This document shows positions 17,401 through 28,259 of a stretch of 64,000 nucleotides of DNA, one piece after another. Within the stretch, counting starts at the first letter, position 1, and each line of letters begins with the position of its first letter. The notes below the pieces were generated by a model. The model saw nothing but the letters and a program-made list of their open reading frames with translations. It was not told where the DNA came from and did no database searches. The translations under genes and the position numbers were made by a program. This DNA is from Sphaerolaimus hirsutus (taxonomy: Eukaryota; Nematoda; Chromadorea; Monhysterida; Sphaerolaimidae). Location: positions 7,444,529 through 7,508,528 of the forward strand of contig OZ038451.1 in assembly GCA_964036195.1 (NCBI GenBank), given 5' to 3'.

Positions 17401-20400
17401 CACCCAAAAAAAAACCATCCAACCTTCCTAGCCTTCTGCAGCTCCTCCCAGATCTTCTTGTTGTCCTTGTAGTACCTGTTGTACTCGTCGGTCAGGTGCT
17501 TGTACCTGGAGCGGAGCATCTCCGCCTCCGACTGGCACTCGGCTATCATCGTCGTGAAACGGGAGATCTTCTCCGTGTCCGACTCGCGAGCCGCGTTGGT
17601 CAGTTCGAACCTGCGGGGGGGGGGGGGGGGGTGGGGGTTTAAAGGGGGTAAAGGGGGGTTTTGACGGTTTGTGTGGCATTTGATATTTTACAGGGTTTTT
17701 CTACAAGACTTTTGACACTTTGCGTGACATTTTTCATGGCATTTTACATGATTTTTGACAGTTTGCATTACATTTGAAGACATTGCGTGACATTTCGCAT
17801 GTCATTTGACATGACTTTTGACATTTTACATGACATTTTACAATGCGTTTACTTGACTTTGGACGATTTGCAGTGCATTTGACATTTTACAGTGCATTTC
17901 AGATAAGTTCTTCTGGTTTTCTTCCTCAGATTGGATATATTTAGACCTTTTGGATATATCCCATCGAAAAATGAGAAAAATCTAAAAACCTTCACGCACA
18001 GTCGCACACCACAAACAAACAAAAAAACAAACAACCCAACCCCCCCCCCCAACGCACAATCTCCTATACTCGCCCAAATCGTCATTCAACCTAGCCAACT
18101 TGACCTCATAATCCGCCCTTTGTCTAGCCGCTTCGTCCATAGTCTTGCGCGCGTCCGCTAACTGGCCTGCGTATTTTGTTTTTATTTCGCTCGTGTCCTT
18201 GCCCCAGTGACCGCGGAGATCTTCTAACTCGGCTACCATGCGCCTGCGGGGGGGGGGGGGGGTTGGCGGTGTGCCAAGTGTGTTGAGTTGACGAATCAAA
18301 TGGGCGATCGATACGGATTTTGGAAGTGCATTTTCCTCACGCAATTACGGACTATGCCAACAAGAATGCTTTTAACCGAAAACATGCTAATACCGTATTT
18401 ACCTACTTAAATACCCCCATGTCTGAGCGGCTCCGCACCTGTACGCACAAACGCCCGGCGCGCACAAACGCCTGGCACGCACAAAATGGAAGTCCGGTAC
18501 GCACAAACGCCCGGTATGCACAAAAATTGTAGCTGTATGCGTGCCAGTCGTTATGTATTTGTATACTCCAGTCACTTTACACCCTGCACGCGTGGTTCCC
18601 GCTGGAAGCGTGCCAACGATGTTTTACCCATGCGATTTTCAAGGTTGAAAAGTTGAAAAAAGTCATCTCTCTAACGATACTCATTTACTCTAACGATACT
18701 TATTCACACAATGATTTCTCTCATGTTTTATACAAAAATCGCATGCTTTATCATCGTTGGCACGCTTCCAACGTGAGACATAAATGAGTGCGAGGGCAGA
18801 GTATCATATCCGCCGAGTATAACGTTGCCACCAATCTCACCGAGTTTTTGAGTGCATGTTGGGTGCATTCACGTGTATTCACGGTACGCACAGAGCAGCA
18901 GATTTGTGCGTACCGGACATTTGTGCGTGGCGAGCTCAATTTTGTGCGTGCCGGGCGTTTGTGCGCGCCGGGCGTTTGTGCGTAGGAGGCCTGGCCCGTC
19001 TGAGCGAGCTTATTAAAAATACCCCCACCTGAAATGAGTGTAAAGAGAATGTAATGGCCGAAAAATACAGGAAATTCGAGGAAATACAGTAACCCCTCCC
19101 AAACCCAACCTATTCTGTTCCTCCAACCCCTTGACCCTGTCAATATAGGCGCCCAAACGGTCATTCAGCGACTGCATTTCCCTCTTCTCCGACTCGGCCG
19201 ACGTGAGGAACGTCGCCACGGCGTTCTTGGACATCTCGGGGCTGATGCCGGTCATGCTGTGCGTGCCCATCTCGGTGACCAGTTTGAGTACGCGGCCTGA
19301 GGGGGGGGGGGGTTGTGAGGGGGTTATGGTAGGGGTGAGGGAGTGAGGGGTGGGAATGAGGGTTTTTTAGATCTTCAAAGATTCAAGTTCAAAAGTCAGG
19401 TTCCTAAAATGACCGGTAAAATGACAAATGACATGCAAAGTGTCAAAACTCATGTGAAAAGAACTGTAAAATGACAAACTTACGTTTGCCATTTTCCATG
19501 GCATTTTCAATGACTTTTCACACTTTGCATGACATTTGATATATTCCAGGGCATTTTACATGACATTTCACATTTTACATGACATTTCACATTTTCCAGA
19601 GTCTTTTACATGACACTTCACACTTCACATGACATTTTACAGGCTCTGGAACTGCCCCCAGGCGTGTGGGTAGATCGGCTAACTTCCAGGGCCTAGGTCA
19701 TCGAAGCCCCTGCCCCTGGAGCGGCTGCGCGACCGCTGGTACGACATGGCCGTCTCGGCGTTGTAACGGGACCGGGACATTTTGGGGGGTTGATTTGAGT
19801 GGCTTTGTATTTAGGTTGAATGGGGGTAGTGGTTTGGGGGGGGGGGTTAAATAGAGTGCGCTGCGACGATGAGAAACGCCGATGAAGCGTTTACCGTATT
19901 TCTTCTAATAGAACGGTATAACTCTTATAGAAGGACACCTCCAATAGAACAGCAGGTTTTGGCGTGTTTTTGCAGGCACGGAAACAATAGAACGCCACCT
20001 CCAATAGAACGGCAGGTAAAAATGTTGACGAAAAAATAGAACGGTCCTCTTCTTTTAGAAGAAATACAGTAAAACCAATGTTAGAAGGTTGAAAAGTCGG
20101 TGATATGATTTTTTTGTCCTGGAAATATTTGATATTCTGCAATTGAATGAAATTTTTGTGAGGAGCCAATTGACTTCAACTTCGTCATGTGACTGCACGT
20201 ACTGTTGCATAAAATTTTACAATTTCAAAGCATGAGAATTGCGCATTATACTAAAATAACAGTGGGATGGGCAACATGCATTTTGGAACATGCCATATTT
20301 TATATGCTATATTTTATGCCAAATATATTTACCTATACTTCACATGTGTGTTTCTGGTTCTAGCAGCATTACCATATTTCTCCGTGTAAACCGCCCGGGT

Positions 20401-23365
20401 GTTATACAAAACCGAGGCACTTTTCAGCAACCTTTTTGAAAAACTTGTATAACGCCCGGGCGTTAAATCATTGGGGTGGGGGACCGTGGGGGGACTTATG
20501 CACCGCAAATTGCAAAGCATATTTTTATTTGTTCGCAGCGTGGAGCTAATTCAGTCAACAACGTGCATGCGGCGGAATTACAATGGGTGCCGCTAGGCAC
20601 AACATTAAAACAGTTCAAACTGAGTGTACATTTCCATAAGTATGCAGCTTCAAATTTTCGATTTTTGAAAATGGTTTTTCAAACTAAGCATAGCATATAA
20701 AGCTGTGTAACGCCCCGGGCGTTGTGCACGGGGGGGGGGGCGGTTTACACGGAGAAATACGGTATGTGATCGATGTTGATGATTAACATGAAAATTCTAA
20801 ATACTAAGCCGAAATTTCACGTCGCATTACTATATGACGGTACGTTGGCATTTTGTACCGTTTCAGGATAAATGCCTATGCGTGATTCGTCTATAACGCA
20901 ACTATTTCTATAAAAAAAATTATTGTTGTGCAAATTTTTCCACTGATTAAATATATCGGCGGTGAAAATAACAAAGGCGTCTATTTTTTCAGGTATTTTA
21001 AGGAAAACCGCACAATTTGTTCTAGCGTGGCGAAAAACTATAGATTGAACCCGTGCTTCTAGTCAACTTTACAAATGAATCACAGTGACATAAATAGACA
21101 TTGGGAACAGTTAAATATTTATTTATTTAGTCAAGTAGCCATGAAAACCAATCTCGACCACTTTATATTCTGAGCAATTTTTTGGCTATAAATGCGAAAA
21201 ATATATTGAAAAATTGCGTCGCTGCTGTGTAATGTACCAGTTGATCGAGACCCAATGTCCATTTTCTCCGATCCGGGCAATGTCAATAAAAAACACATGT
21301 AGTGTACCGCTCGTAAAATGGTGAAATACGTGTATTCTCGGCGGACCGCAAAGTATACGCAGAACCCTGTTATAACTGAATGAATAAAACCTTGTGATAA
21401 ATTTCGTAAATTAATTTTCTATAGTAAAAACGAAATGTTATGACGAAAATAGTGTATTATTGTTGGTTCATCATTCAGTTAGGTTATGGTAGGTTTCCAT
21501 ACTGAGTGTGATGTCCGCGGAGTATATGCCTTGCCTGCCCACTCATTTACTATATATATCTGCCACTAAATTTCGTCGAAAAGTGTAGGTAAAAAATTGA
21601 GACTAATCCGTGAAAATCCTTGAAGATATGATGCATGAACATTGAGTATTCCCTTGCGATTGACAACTGCACTTTGCGTTGGTGTGTGAAACGTGAAATT
21701 TAAGACCCCATCCTAGATACCTAAATACCGTAATTCCTCGAAATAACCCCTTCGAAAAAACCCCATCTGGAATGATGTACAATGTACACCTTGTATGCAA
21801 TTTCTGCCAGTTTGCATGACCGCTACACACACTAGTTTATCGATGTTGATATGTCCAAAAATATCATATTCGGACAAGATTATTATCGGTTTTGGGTACT
21901 TTAGGGCATATTATTTACTATGAACTTCATGAAAATTTCTGACGACATAATACCCCCCTCGTTTACCCCCCACTCAAAATTTCAACTATGGAAAAATAAA
22001 CCCCCAGGGGGTATTTCTAGGATATACGGTATAGGTATATAAATTTTGGCCCACAGATTTTTTGTACGTGCATGTTATTTGGACAAAAATTTAGGGACTT
22101 TTGGCTCCATTCACGCGCGACGATTTTTCGGTAATCATTGAGACGGTTCAAGGAAAGACAGATCCATGTTCAATGTATTTACAATCCATCCATATTTTTC
22201 TATGCATGAAAAAAGCGGATGTATTGTCGTGTCAAACAATCGATTGCAGAAGGGAACCTTGTGACTTGTGTAGGGTGTAAATTGCCTTCTCGAAGTGTTC
22301 AATTCCCATTTCTATACACAGCAAAAATGGGTGTATGATGCGCGGCGAAGTGCCATGAAGTGTCTTCATGCGGACATGCAGTGTCAGTGTGAAGACACTT
22401 CACTGTTTCTACAGAGGCTTCACAGCGTTTCATGAACCATGCAAAGTATGCAGCGATGCTTTGTGAAATGTGCTTCATAAATTTTGTCTGTCGTAATTAT
22501 AGGTGAAGTGTGTGGAAGACACTTCACCTCAAAGTCGTCCGATCTTAGAAAATTAAGCAAGTGGACAAGTGACAATAAGTGGTAAGTTAAATAGAAAAAC
22601 AAGTGACCCTATAACTGACAAGTGATTTCTGTGCCAAATTCATTTGTCACTTACAAGTTACAAGTGCGCAACCGGCCGGGGCACTCCCAGAGTCTGTAAA
22701 TGGCCCTGTAAAATGTAAAATGTCACGCAAAGTGTCAATAGTAACGTAAAATACCCTGCAAAATATCAAACAACTTTGCAACCAACTTTGACACTTTACA
22801 CGCCACTTCCCACTTTGCCAGGGCACTTTCCAACCTCCGCAACTGTCCCCTTCACAACACTTCACAACAAACCTCCCGAACTGGACGAGCTGTGATGGTA
22901 CCCGCCCGAAGATTGCCTCGTGCTGCTCGCGGTCGCCGTCCGCGGCCCGATCGAGGACCGGTACTGCACCTGCGTGAAGTGGATGGGATTTGTGGGTGAA
23001 GGGTTGTGAAGATGAAGAAGAGAAGTGAAGAGTGGTTCTATTGGTGAAGTGCGCTTCACGCGGATTGAGGCTGCTTCACTGTGGCCTGTGTTTTTTTAAT
23101 ATCCTAGCCTCACAAACCTTTTTTAATGTGCATCTTAGATGGACAATATCTGGTATATTTATATTGAAAAATTCATCAGGGAACATAATATTGTATTGTT
23201 TGTTATTACTTTCCTAGCATTTTCCAGGAAATTTGAATTTTCTTTCTGAGAAATTTTCGACGTTCTCAAAATCACCAATTTCCAACGCTCATTGCCATTG
23301 TTTCCATTGCCAGTGCATCGCAATAAACTCACATTGTATTCATGCTCGGCGGACTGGTGCGACAT
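11471..23365 (-). CDS. Cytoplasmic intermediate filament protein (lamin-like rod, lamin tail domain)
   Basis: Thirteen exons on the minus strand join in phase into 589 codons: 23333-23365, 22873-22969, 19110-19296, 18058-18243, 17424-17610, 16457-16570, 15987-16127, 15458-15583, 14997-15097, 14474-14648, 13258-13404, 12347-12574 and 11471-11518. The head is Ser-rich ([11 protein letters not shown], then YHHSSSSSG). Coil 1A has the helix-initiation motif [20 protein letters not shown]. Coil 1B is long, of the protostome/lamin type. Coil 2 includes [19 protein letters not shown] and ends in the diagnostic rod terminus [20 protein letters not shown]. The tail has the lamin tail domain ([20 protein letters not shown], then [10 protein letters not shown]). 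The chain ends QRTVMQGQA with no CaaX box, and I see no basic nuclear signal after the rod. It is therefore expected to form cytoplasmic filaments. Most introns have C-runs before the acceptor and hold mobile elements. Confidence 0.93.
11781..12215. mobile_element. Mutator-like non-autonomous element (CCGGGGACCGG arrays)
   Basis: It starts AGCTATTTACACATGGACCC and ends GGCCTGTGTAAATAGCC. GACTATTTT is present on both sides (11772-11780 and 12216-12224), a 9-bp target duplication typical of Mutator-like elements. A second copy lies at about 37795-38322. It sits in the last intron of the intermediate filament gene. Confidence 0.7.
12848..13216. repeat. Terminal inverted-repeat element, GGCGTGCCCGACACGCC ends
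   Basis: Left GGCGTGCCCGACACGCCCGG is complemented by CCGGGCGTGTCGGGCACGCC at the right. The interior contains a second long complementary pair around GAACGCTTTTT. It is intronic in the intermediate filament gene. Confidence 0.6.
13707..14275. repeat. Terminal inverted-repeat element, GGGTGGCCCACGTCAGGTGC ends
   Basis: Arms of about 120 bases: GGGTGGCCCACGTCAGGTGC on the left and GCACCTGACGTGGGCCACCC on the right. The complementarity continues through the AACTGCTCAAATTTGGTA region. No ORF. It lies in intron 10 of the intermediate filament gene. Confidence 0.7.
15140..15419. repeat. TGACACTTTACA-family element (copy E), intronic
   Basis: Left half: GTAAAATGTCCTGTAAAATG repeats. Right half: TTTGACACATTGCATGACAT, TTTACAGTGCATTTATTTTGCAGGCTC. 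The ends are less conserved than in copies A-C. It fills most of the intron between exons 14997-15097 and 15458-15583. Confidence 0.55.
16203..16440. repeat. GGAAGCGTGCCAAC-type inverted-repeat element
   Basis: Left CTTGCACGCGTTGTCCACTC and TGGAAGCGTGCCAACTG; right CATTGGCACGGTTCCAACAT. Related copies lie at 18562-18831, 51311-51560 and about 57275-57410. Confidence 0.5.
16632..17210. mobile_element. hAT-like element with CAGAGTTGTT ends (GTACGCGTAAA arrays)
   Basis: It starts CAGAGTTGTTAGAATTACTG and ends CCTTTCAACAACTCTG. AAAATCTC flanks both ends exactly (16624-16631 and 17211-17218), an 8-bp target duplication. It is nearly identical to the copy at 50677-51285. It is intronic in the intermediate filament gene. 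Confidence 0.85.
17664..17905. repeat. TGACACTTTACA-family element (copy F)
   Basis: A run of TTTGACACTTTGCGTGACAT, TTTTACATGACATTTTACA and TTTACAGTGCATTTCAG motifs. Only one orientation is obvious, so this may be half an element. It is intronic, between exons 17424-17610 and 18058-18243. Confidence 0.45.
18391..19091. repeat. TACCGTATTTACCTACTTAA element with GCGCACAAACGCCCGGC arrays
   Basis: It starts TACCGTATTTACCTACTTAA and ends ATTCGAGGAAATACAGTA. Inside, CGCACAAACGCCCGG units on the left face GCCGGGCGTTTGTGCGC units on the right. A GGAAGCGTGCCAAC element (18562-18831) is inserted in the middle. Confidence 0.6.
18562..18831. repeat. GGAAGCGTGCCAAC-type element, nested
   Basis: It starts TATACTCCAGTCACTTTACA and ends CCGCCGAGTATA. 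CTGGAAGCGTGCCAACGATG on the left is complemented by CATCGTTGGCACGCTTCCAA on the right. Confidence 0.6.
19398..19664. repeat. TGACACTTTACA-family element (copy G)
   Basis: The left half has GGTAAAATGACAAATGACATG; the right half has TGACTTTTCACACTTTGCAT, ending GGCTCTGGAACTGCCCCCAG. It stops 19 bases from the donor of the alternative first exon of the intermediate filament gene. Confidence 0.6.
19684..19780 (-). CDS. Alternative first exon of the intermediate filament gene (RS-rich head)
   Basis: On the minus strand, ATG at 19780 opens a frame starting [19 protein letters not shown], then a basic Arg/Ser stretch and GFDDLGPG, ending at a GTTAGC donor in phase 1. The exon is 97 bases and phase 1, the same length and phase as exon 2 (22873-22969), and both can join the coil 1A exon at 19296. 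There is no AG just upstream of the ATG, so it is best read as an alternative promoter and head rather than an internal exon. Transcript data are needed to confirm use. Confidence 0.6.
19892..20071. repeat. TACCGTATTTCTTCTAATAGAACGG element
   Basis: It starts TACCGTATTTCTTCTAATAG and ends CTTTTAGAAGAAATACAGTA. AATAGAACGGCAGGT is repeated inside. Same TACCGTATTT terminus as several families with unrelated interiors. Confidence 0.6.
20370..20764. repeat. TACCGTATTTCTCCGTGTAAA element (CGCCCGGGCGTT motifs)
   Basis: It starts TACCATATTTCTCCGTGTAA and ends TTACACGGAGAAATACGGTA; CGCCCGGGCGTTA lies near each end. A second copy is at 35588-35978. From 20765 to 21332 there is AT-rich sequence with no recognised feature. 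Confidence 0.7.
21333..21530. repeat. TATACTCGGCGGACC-type element
   Basis: GTATTCTCGGCGGACCGCAA on the left and GATGTCCGCGGAGTATA on the right are degenerate inverted ends like those at 2957-3159. It is intronic in the intermediate filament gene. Confidence 0.45.
21726..22031. repeat. TACCGTATTTCCTCGAA-type element
   Basis: It starts TACCGTAATTCCTCGAAATA and ends GGGTATTTCTAGGATATACGGTA. C-rich sub-terminal units. No ORF. Confidence 0.55.
22317..22535. repeat. CACAGCAAAAATGGGTG-type element, 3' end lost
   Basis: It starts CACAGCAAAAATGGGTGTAT and continues with GTGAAGTGTCTTC-type motifs. The mirrored right end is absent, so the copy is truncated. Confidence 0.5.
22678..22850. repeat. TGACACTTTACA-family element (copy H)
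   Basis: It starts GGGGCACTCCCAGAGTCTGT and ends ACCTCCGCAACTGTCCCC, with TGTAAAATGTCACGCAAAGT and its complement inside. It lies 22 bases from the donor of intermediate filament exon 2. Confidence 0.5.
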
Positions 23366-23483
23366 GATTAAATTAGACCGATTTCAGAATGTGCGCCACT
23401 AATTAGCCGAGAAGCCCCTTCGATTAGCGCTGACACCTGCGTGTGATTTGTAGGTAGCTGTGTGCGTGAATTTGAACTTTTTG

Positions 23484-23658
23484 CTGGTGTCAGTCGCAAA
23501 CCCTGTAATATGTCAAAAGTCATGCCAAGTGTCAAAATTCATGTAAATTGCCCTGCAAAATGGCAGGCAACCCAGTTGCCATTTTGCAGGGAACTTACAA
23601 ATTTACATGACTTTTTACACTTACATTTGACATTTTACGGGGTCTGCGACTGTCCCCA
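23484..23658. repeat. TGACACTTTACA-family element (copy I)
   Basis: It starts CTGGTGTCAGTCGCAAACCC and ends GGGGTCTGCGACTGTCCCCA. It lies about 120 bases upstream (minus-strand sense) of the intermediate filament ATG at 23365, so it occupies the promoter or 5' UTR. From 23659 to 23951 nothing recognised. Confidence 0.6.
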
Positions 23659-23951
23659 CGAAAATTCAAAATGACAACTTTTTCTTGCTGAAATCGGTGA
23701 AACGACGCTGCAAAACTCTAGGATTCGCTGGGGCAATCGCAAAGAAATCTAAAATATTATGTTCTCAATAACGTTTTGAAATCAACAGATAAATTATTCG
23801 GGACCCTATAATACAGCACCATTCGGATAGGGACCTAGACATGAAAACATGACGATTTTGCAGTTTACACTTCCTTACTTTACAATTTCCACTACAGTGC
23901 GTGTAAGACTTGTTCTGAAATAGGTAGATTAGGATAGGCAACGATATACAT

Positions 23952-24412
23952 TACCGTATTTCCTCGAAATACCCCCCGGGGGGTGATTGTTTCATAGTGG
24001 TCCCGAGAGGGGGGGGGGTTAAACGAGGGGGGGGGGGGTATTTCGAGGGGGGGGGTTATTGTTTCACAAGACAATTTTTGAAAACCAAGTACGAAATTGT
24101 CGTCTGAAACGAACGCAGACGTCGAAAAATGCAACAAAAACCGCCATTTATAAGGTTCTGTAGACTAATATTAGTATGTAGATGGTATGTACACTGTTCT
24201 AACGTGACACCGACATTGTTTTAACGTGTGTTCTGCAGTACACAGAACACAAACTACAGTTATTGTAATGTACGTTCCCTTTACACTCAATTTGGGGGGG
24301 GGGTATTTCGAGGGGGGGGGGGTGATTGTTTCATAGTGGTCTCGAGAGGGGGGGGTCAAACGAGGGGGGGGGTATTTCAAGGGGGGGGGGGGTATTTCGA
24401 GGAAATACGGTA
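23952..24412. repeat. TACCGTATTTCCTCGAA-type element
   Basis: It starts TACCGTATTTCCTCGAAATA and ends TATTTCGAGGAAATACGGTA. G-runs separate TATTTCGAGG units. The sub-terminal sequence GGTGATTGTTTCATAGTGGT occurs twice. Confidence 0.7.
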
Positions 24413-24689
24413 CATACATGTGCACACATAAAAGTTTTGGTAAAATACTCGCACTGGGTGTAGTGTAGATCATGCACAAGTGTAGATCACATCGTAAAAC
24501 TACAAATACAATTTTGTAGTCATGTCAATGGTTACGGTTTGAATCCATCCCGTACTCTACTTGCGTACTTCCATACAACAATTAAATATGTATAAAACAG
24601 GTGGGCCAATTTTTTCCAGTTTACGGACCTTATATTTTCACCACACTTCTAAAGATTTTTCTTGGCTGCAGCATTTTAAAAGTAGTGGA

Positions 24690-25842
24690 TAGGGATGGGA
24701 ATTTTAAAGTTTTCGGGTTCGGGTACCGGGTATTGGGTCCTAAAAATTTTGGGTCGGCTATCGGGTATCGGTTCCAAAAAACGGGTATCGGGTTCGGGTT
24801 CGGGTTTTGAGGTCGGGTATCGGGTCGGGTTTTCGGGTTAAAATGTTGCGTATCGGGTAATAAAATTGTCGGGTATCGGGTAATAGAATTGTTGCATATC
24901 AGGAAATAAAATCATCTGGTATTGGATTGAACAACAAAAATACAGCATTGGTGTAGTGTATCTATCACAAGGTGTATAACTAAGGGCAAATACACATGGA
25001 GATGCAGCAGTTTTTCCAAACAAATTATCTTGCTCAAAAAAAGCATGACCAGTGAACTGTGATATAAAACATAGCTCCATTTGTTGTGGAACACCATCAC
25101 ACCATGGTGGCTGAGTTACCCAAAAATAGTGAAACATATTTTTGGTAGATTCAGATTGGGAGACAGTGTTATCTCAACATGCGTGGAAAATAACTGCCAA
25201 AGGCATTGTGCACTGTGAACCTAGTAGAAATATGTTTCAATGATTCTCAGTAATAATTTCCAGGTGTATCAATTGAGCTTAATTTCTGTTCTGGTTATGT
25301 TCTGGGTTCTATGATCTGTTATCATCATTCCATGGCTGCTGAGGCTCGAAGAACAATGTAACATATTTTTTTGCAGGTAGATTTTGGCCCACAGTTCTTA
25401 CCTGTGAGGAGAAAACTGTGAGGAGAGGAGAAAACTGAAATCAAGTGCACCCAAATATTTGGCAGCCATTATGGCCAAGGGAAATGCAGTTATCTGAATT
25501 GTCTTCTATTGAATCAAATTTTTTCAAATGTGAATGAAGACATGTAGTACATAATAAAATCAGATCTGAACTTATTGAAAGAAACCAATTAGAAGTGTCT
25601 AAATTACAACTGCACCAAACAAATGAAAGCTATATTCACGATGCTCCCAAACTACTTGAAAGATTGACCTGTGGGAAATTTTTGCGGGTATTTCGGGTAT
25701 TTAGTGCCGGTTCGTGTATTGAGGTCGGTTATCGGGTTCGGGTTTGGGTAGTAGAGTCGGCTTCGGGTAACGGGTTTCGGTTTCAAAAGTGTGCGGCTAT
25801 CGTGTTCGGGTCGGGTCGGGTCGGGTCGGGTTCCCAACCCTA
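24690..25842. mobile_element. hAT-like element with CGGGTATCGGGTTCGGGT arrays, 8-bp target duplication
   Basis: It starts TAGGGATGGGA and ends TTCCCAACCCTA. GTAGTGGA flanks both ends exactly (24682-24689 and 25843-25850). The outer ~180 bases at each end are built of CGGGT repeats; the 800-base centre is non-repetitive and has no convincing ORF. Confidence 0.8.
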
Positions 25843-25917
25843 GTAGTGGAAAAACATCTCAATAAAGACATTTATTGTTGTCAACAAGAATCGTAGTTTA
25901 CTGGCGGATGGTTTTTT

Positions 25918-26117
25918 NNNNNNNNNNNNNNNNNNNNNNNNNNNNNNNNNNNNNNNNNNNNNNNNNNNNNNNNNNNNNNNNNNNNNNNNNNNNNNNNNNN
26001 NNNNNNNNNNNNNNNNNNNNNNNNNNNNNNNNNNNNNNNNNNNNNNNNNNNNNNNNNNNNNNNNNNNNNNNNNNNNNNNNNNNNNNNNNNNNNNNNNNNN
26101 NNNNNNNNNNNNNNNNN
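25918..26117. other. Assembly gap (200 N)
   Basis: Run of N. From 26118 to 26762 the sequence after the gap shows no gene or recognised repeat. Confidence 0.99.
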
Positions 26118-26762
26118 GCCATCAACAGCCAGTGATCATGAAATTACGGCGAACAAACAACAACGCTGGCACATCTTCACGACTTTCTAAAAATACCCGA
26201 AACTAAAAAAATGAAGTAAAGTCTCGCAAACCCGAAGTCCTACTGGCGGCACATAAAAATATCCCGCTGCGTTTCAATGTACGAGCATGAAATAAATCTC
26301 TGGGAACAAAATCGCAGGTGAATTAAATCGCCGCAAAAGTGAAGAGGGTTAAAGTAAATCCAAATCGTAATCGTATCCAATGAAATCAATCAAAAACACT
26401 CTGGCCGGTGACAATTAATTTTTTAAAGAAAAACGATCTATTTATCATCCACCAAGGGCACTACTGGTTTCGATGAAACTTTCAGAGTGCAGAAAAGTAT
26501 GATTTTTCGACACACTGCCGCCCTCGCAGCTCACCCAGACGAAAAGTTTCTGCCACGATCCATTGAAAATCCGCAGCGCACACAATTCAATCCACCGTGG
26601 ACAATAGATGATGCACATTTGCATATTGCACAATTGATATGGATAGATGCGTCGCGTAACATCACCATATATTTTAAATTAAACACCCGTGCACCGGTAG
26701 AAATGTAACACATTATTGTGTATAATTTTACGCGGTAGGCGGGTAGGCAGCAGGTACATATT

Positions 26763-27062
26763 TAGTGATGGAAAAGCGCCATGGCGCTGATAACTGGCGC
26801 TAGCGCCAATGGAAAAAGAGACATGGCGCTTTTGGCGCTTCGCGTTATCTCGCTGTGGCGCCACTGGCACTTGGCGCCGCAAACATTAAAAGCGCCATTG
26901 CGCTGTTTTTGTCTGGCGCCAGGAACAAAAAGCCTGGCACTGGCGCTTGGTGCTGACGCCAGAGCAACTCTTCTGGCGCAATTGGCTTCTAACTCTTCTG
27001 GCGCTTGGCGCCATTTCGCTCTGGCGCTTGGCGCCAAAGTCCTAGCGCTTTTTCGATCACTA
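26763..27062. mobile_element. TAGTGATGGAAAAGCGCC element (GGCGCTTGGCGC arrays)
   Basis: It starts TAGTGATGGAAAAGCGCCAT and ends AGCGCTTTTTCGATCACTA. No exact target duplication. From 27063 to 28259 there is AT-rich sequence without a gene that I can support. Confidence 0.6.
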
Positions 27063-28259
27063 CAGTTGCCGTCCGAAAACTAAAAAGTTTCAGCCATGCG
27101 CGACCCCCGCGCCGTAACTATCCGCCGCCCGCATGCGGATCGCAGACGATTTTTGAATATTTTACCGCCGATTTCGATCCGTTTCAAAGCAGCCATAGTC
27201 GGTCGTGTTGACCGTGCAAACAGAAAATCCGCAGAAAAGCGACGCATTTTTGAATGGTGTGTTTTAGTCTCCCATCTTTTTGGACTTTGTGGACATTTTG
27301 ACTTGTGATTTGTGAGTTTGGTGTACTTTAATGTAAATATTTTAGGTTATACGACTATTATATTCTCGATGCTAAATTAACGAAGCATCATTTTTATACG
27401 TACAATACACCCAACTAATGAGAACCACAGTCCACACTAAACAACCACATCGTTTGAACTATCATGTGAATTCATTTCAGAAACATAGTAAAATGTATAC
27501 CCAACTACTTTTGATTAAAAAAACACAAAAAGAAAAACTTTTAAACAATTCTTAAGACTGTATAATGTTAATAAATCTGGTTAAAGATGTCAACAACACA
27601 ACGAATAAGTAGAAACTACCATACACCCTAACAGGGAGAATTGTCAAAAAGATATCCATTCAAGAAAATAAAGCAATGCACAACATATAGGGTACAAATA
27701 TCCACAAATTAAAATTCAAGCAAAACATAAATACATTCAGTAAAAAAGCGCTGAAAGAAAGATGTCATCAAATGAGAAATTTTATATTCTTTCCTATTTC
27801 CCAGAAGACTTAATTACCTATATTTTTGGAGAGCTTTTCTGAGACTTTTCAAATATCAGAAAGAATAAACAAATATGACATTTATATTTTCTCATATTTT
27901 TCCAGAGAGGTAAATTTTTTATATAGGTATTTTCCATTTGAGATAGTTTCTGAGATTAAATAAAAATATGATTTCACCTAAATCTACCAAATTTCAATGC
28001 TTAAAATATTACACTTACCCCAAATAAGTGTACCTATATTGAAGGGGTTGCCACAGCTTACTGAGGCCCAGGGGTACTTCAAGTGTAGGGTTATTTCAAG
28101 GGCATGTCAATAAAAGAAAAAATGGTAGATAGGTACTAATTAGTCCTAATGTTCCTTCAATCAAATGTTTCAAATGTTACAAATTCCATGTCTAGATACA
28201 CAAAAAATAAAAGAAATACAATATTTTTTCATCAGAAAAGCCAAAACTCCTTTGAATTC

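Noticed and set aside
25875-26135. ORFs running through the N gap (also at 56937-57395)
   Set aside because: They consist mainly of unknown residues and carry no information.
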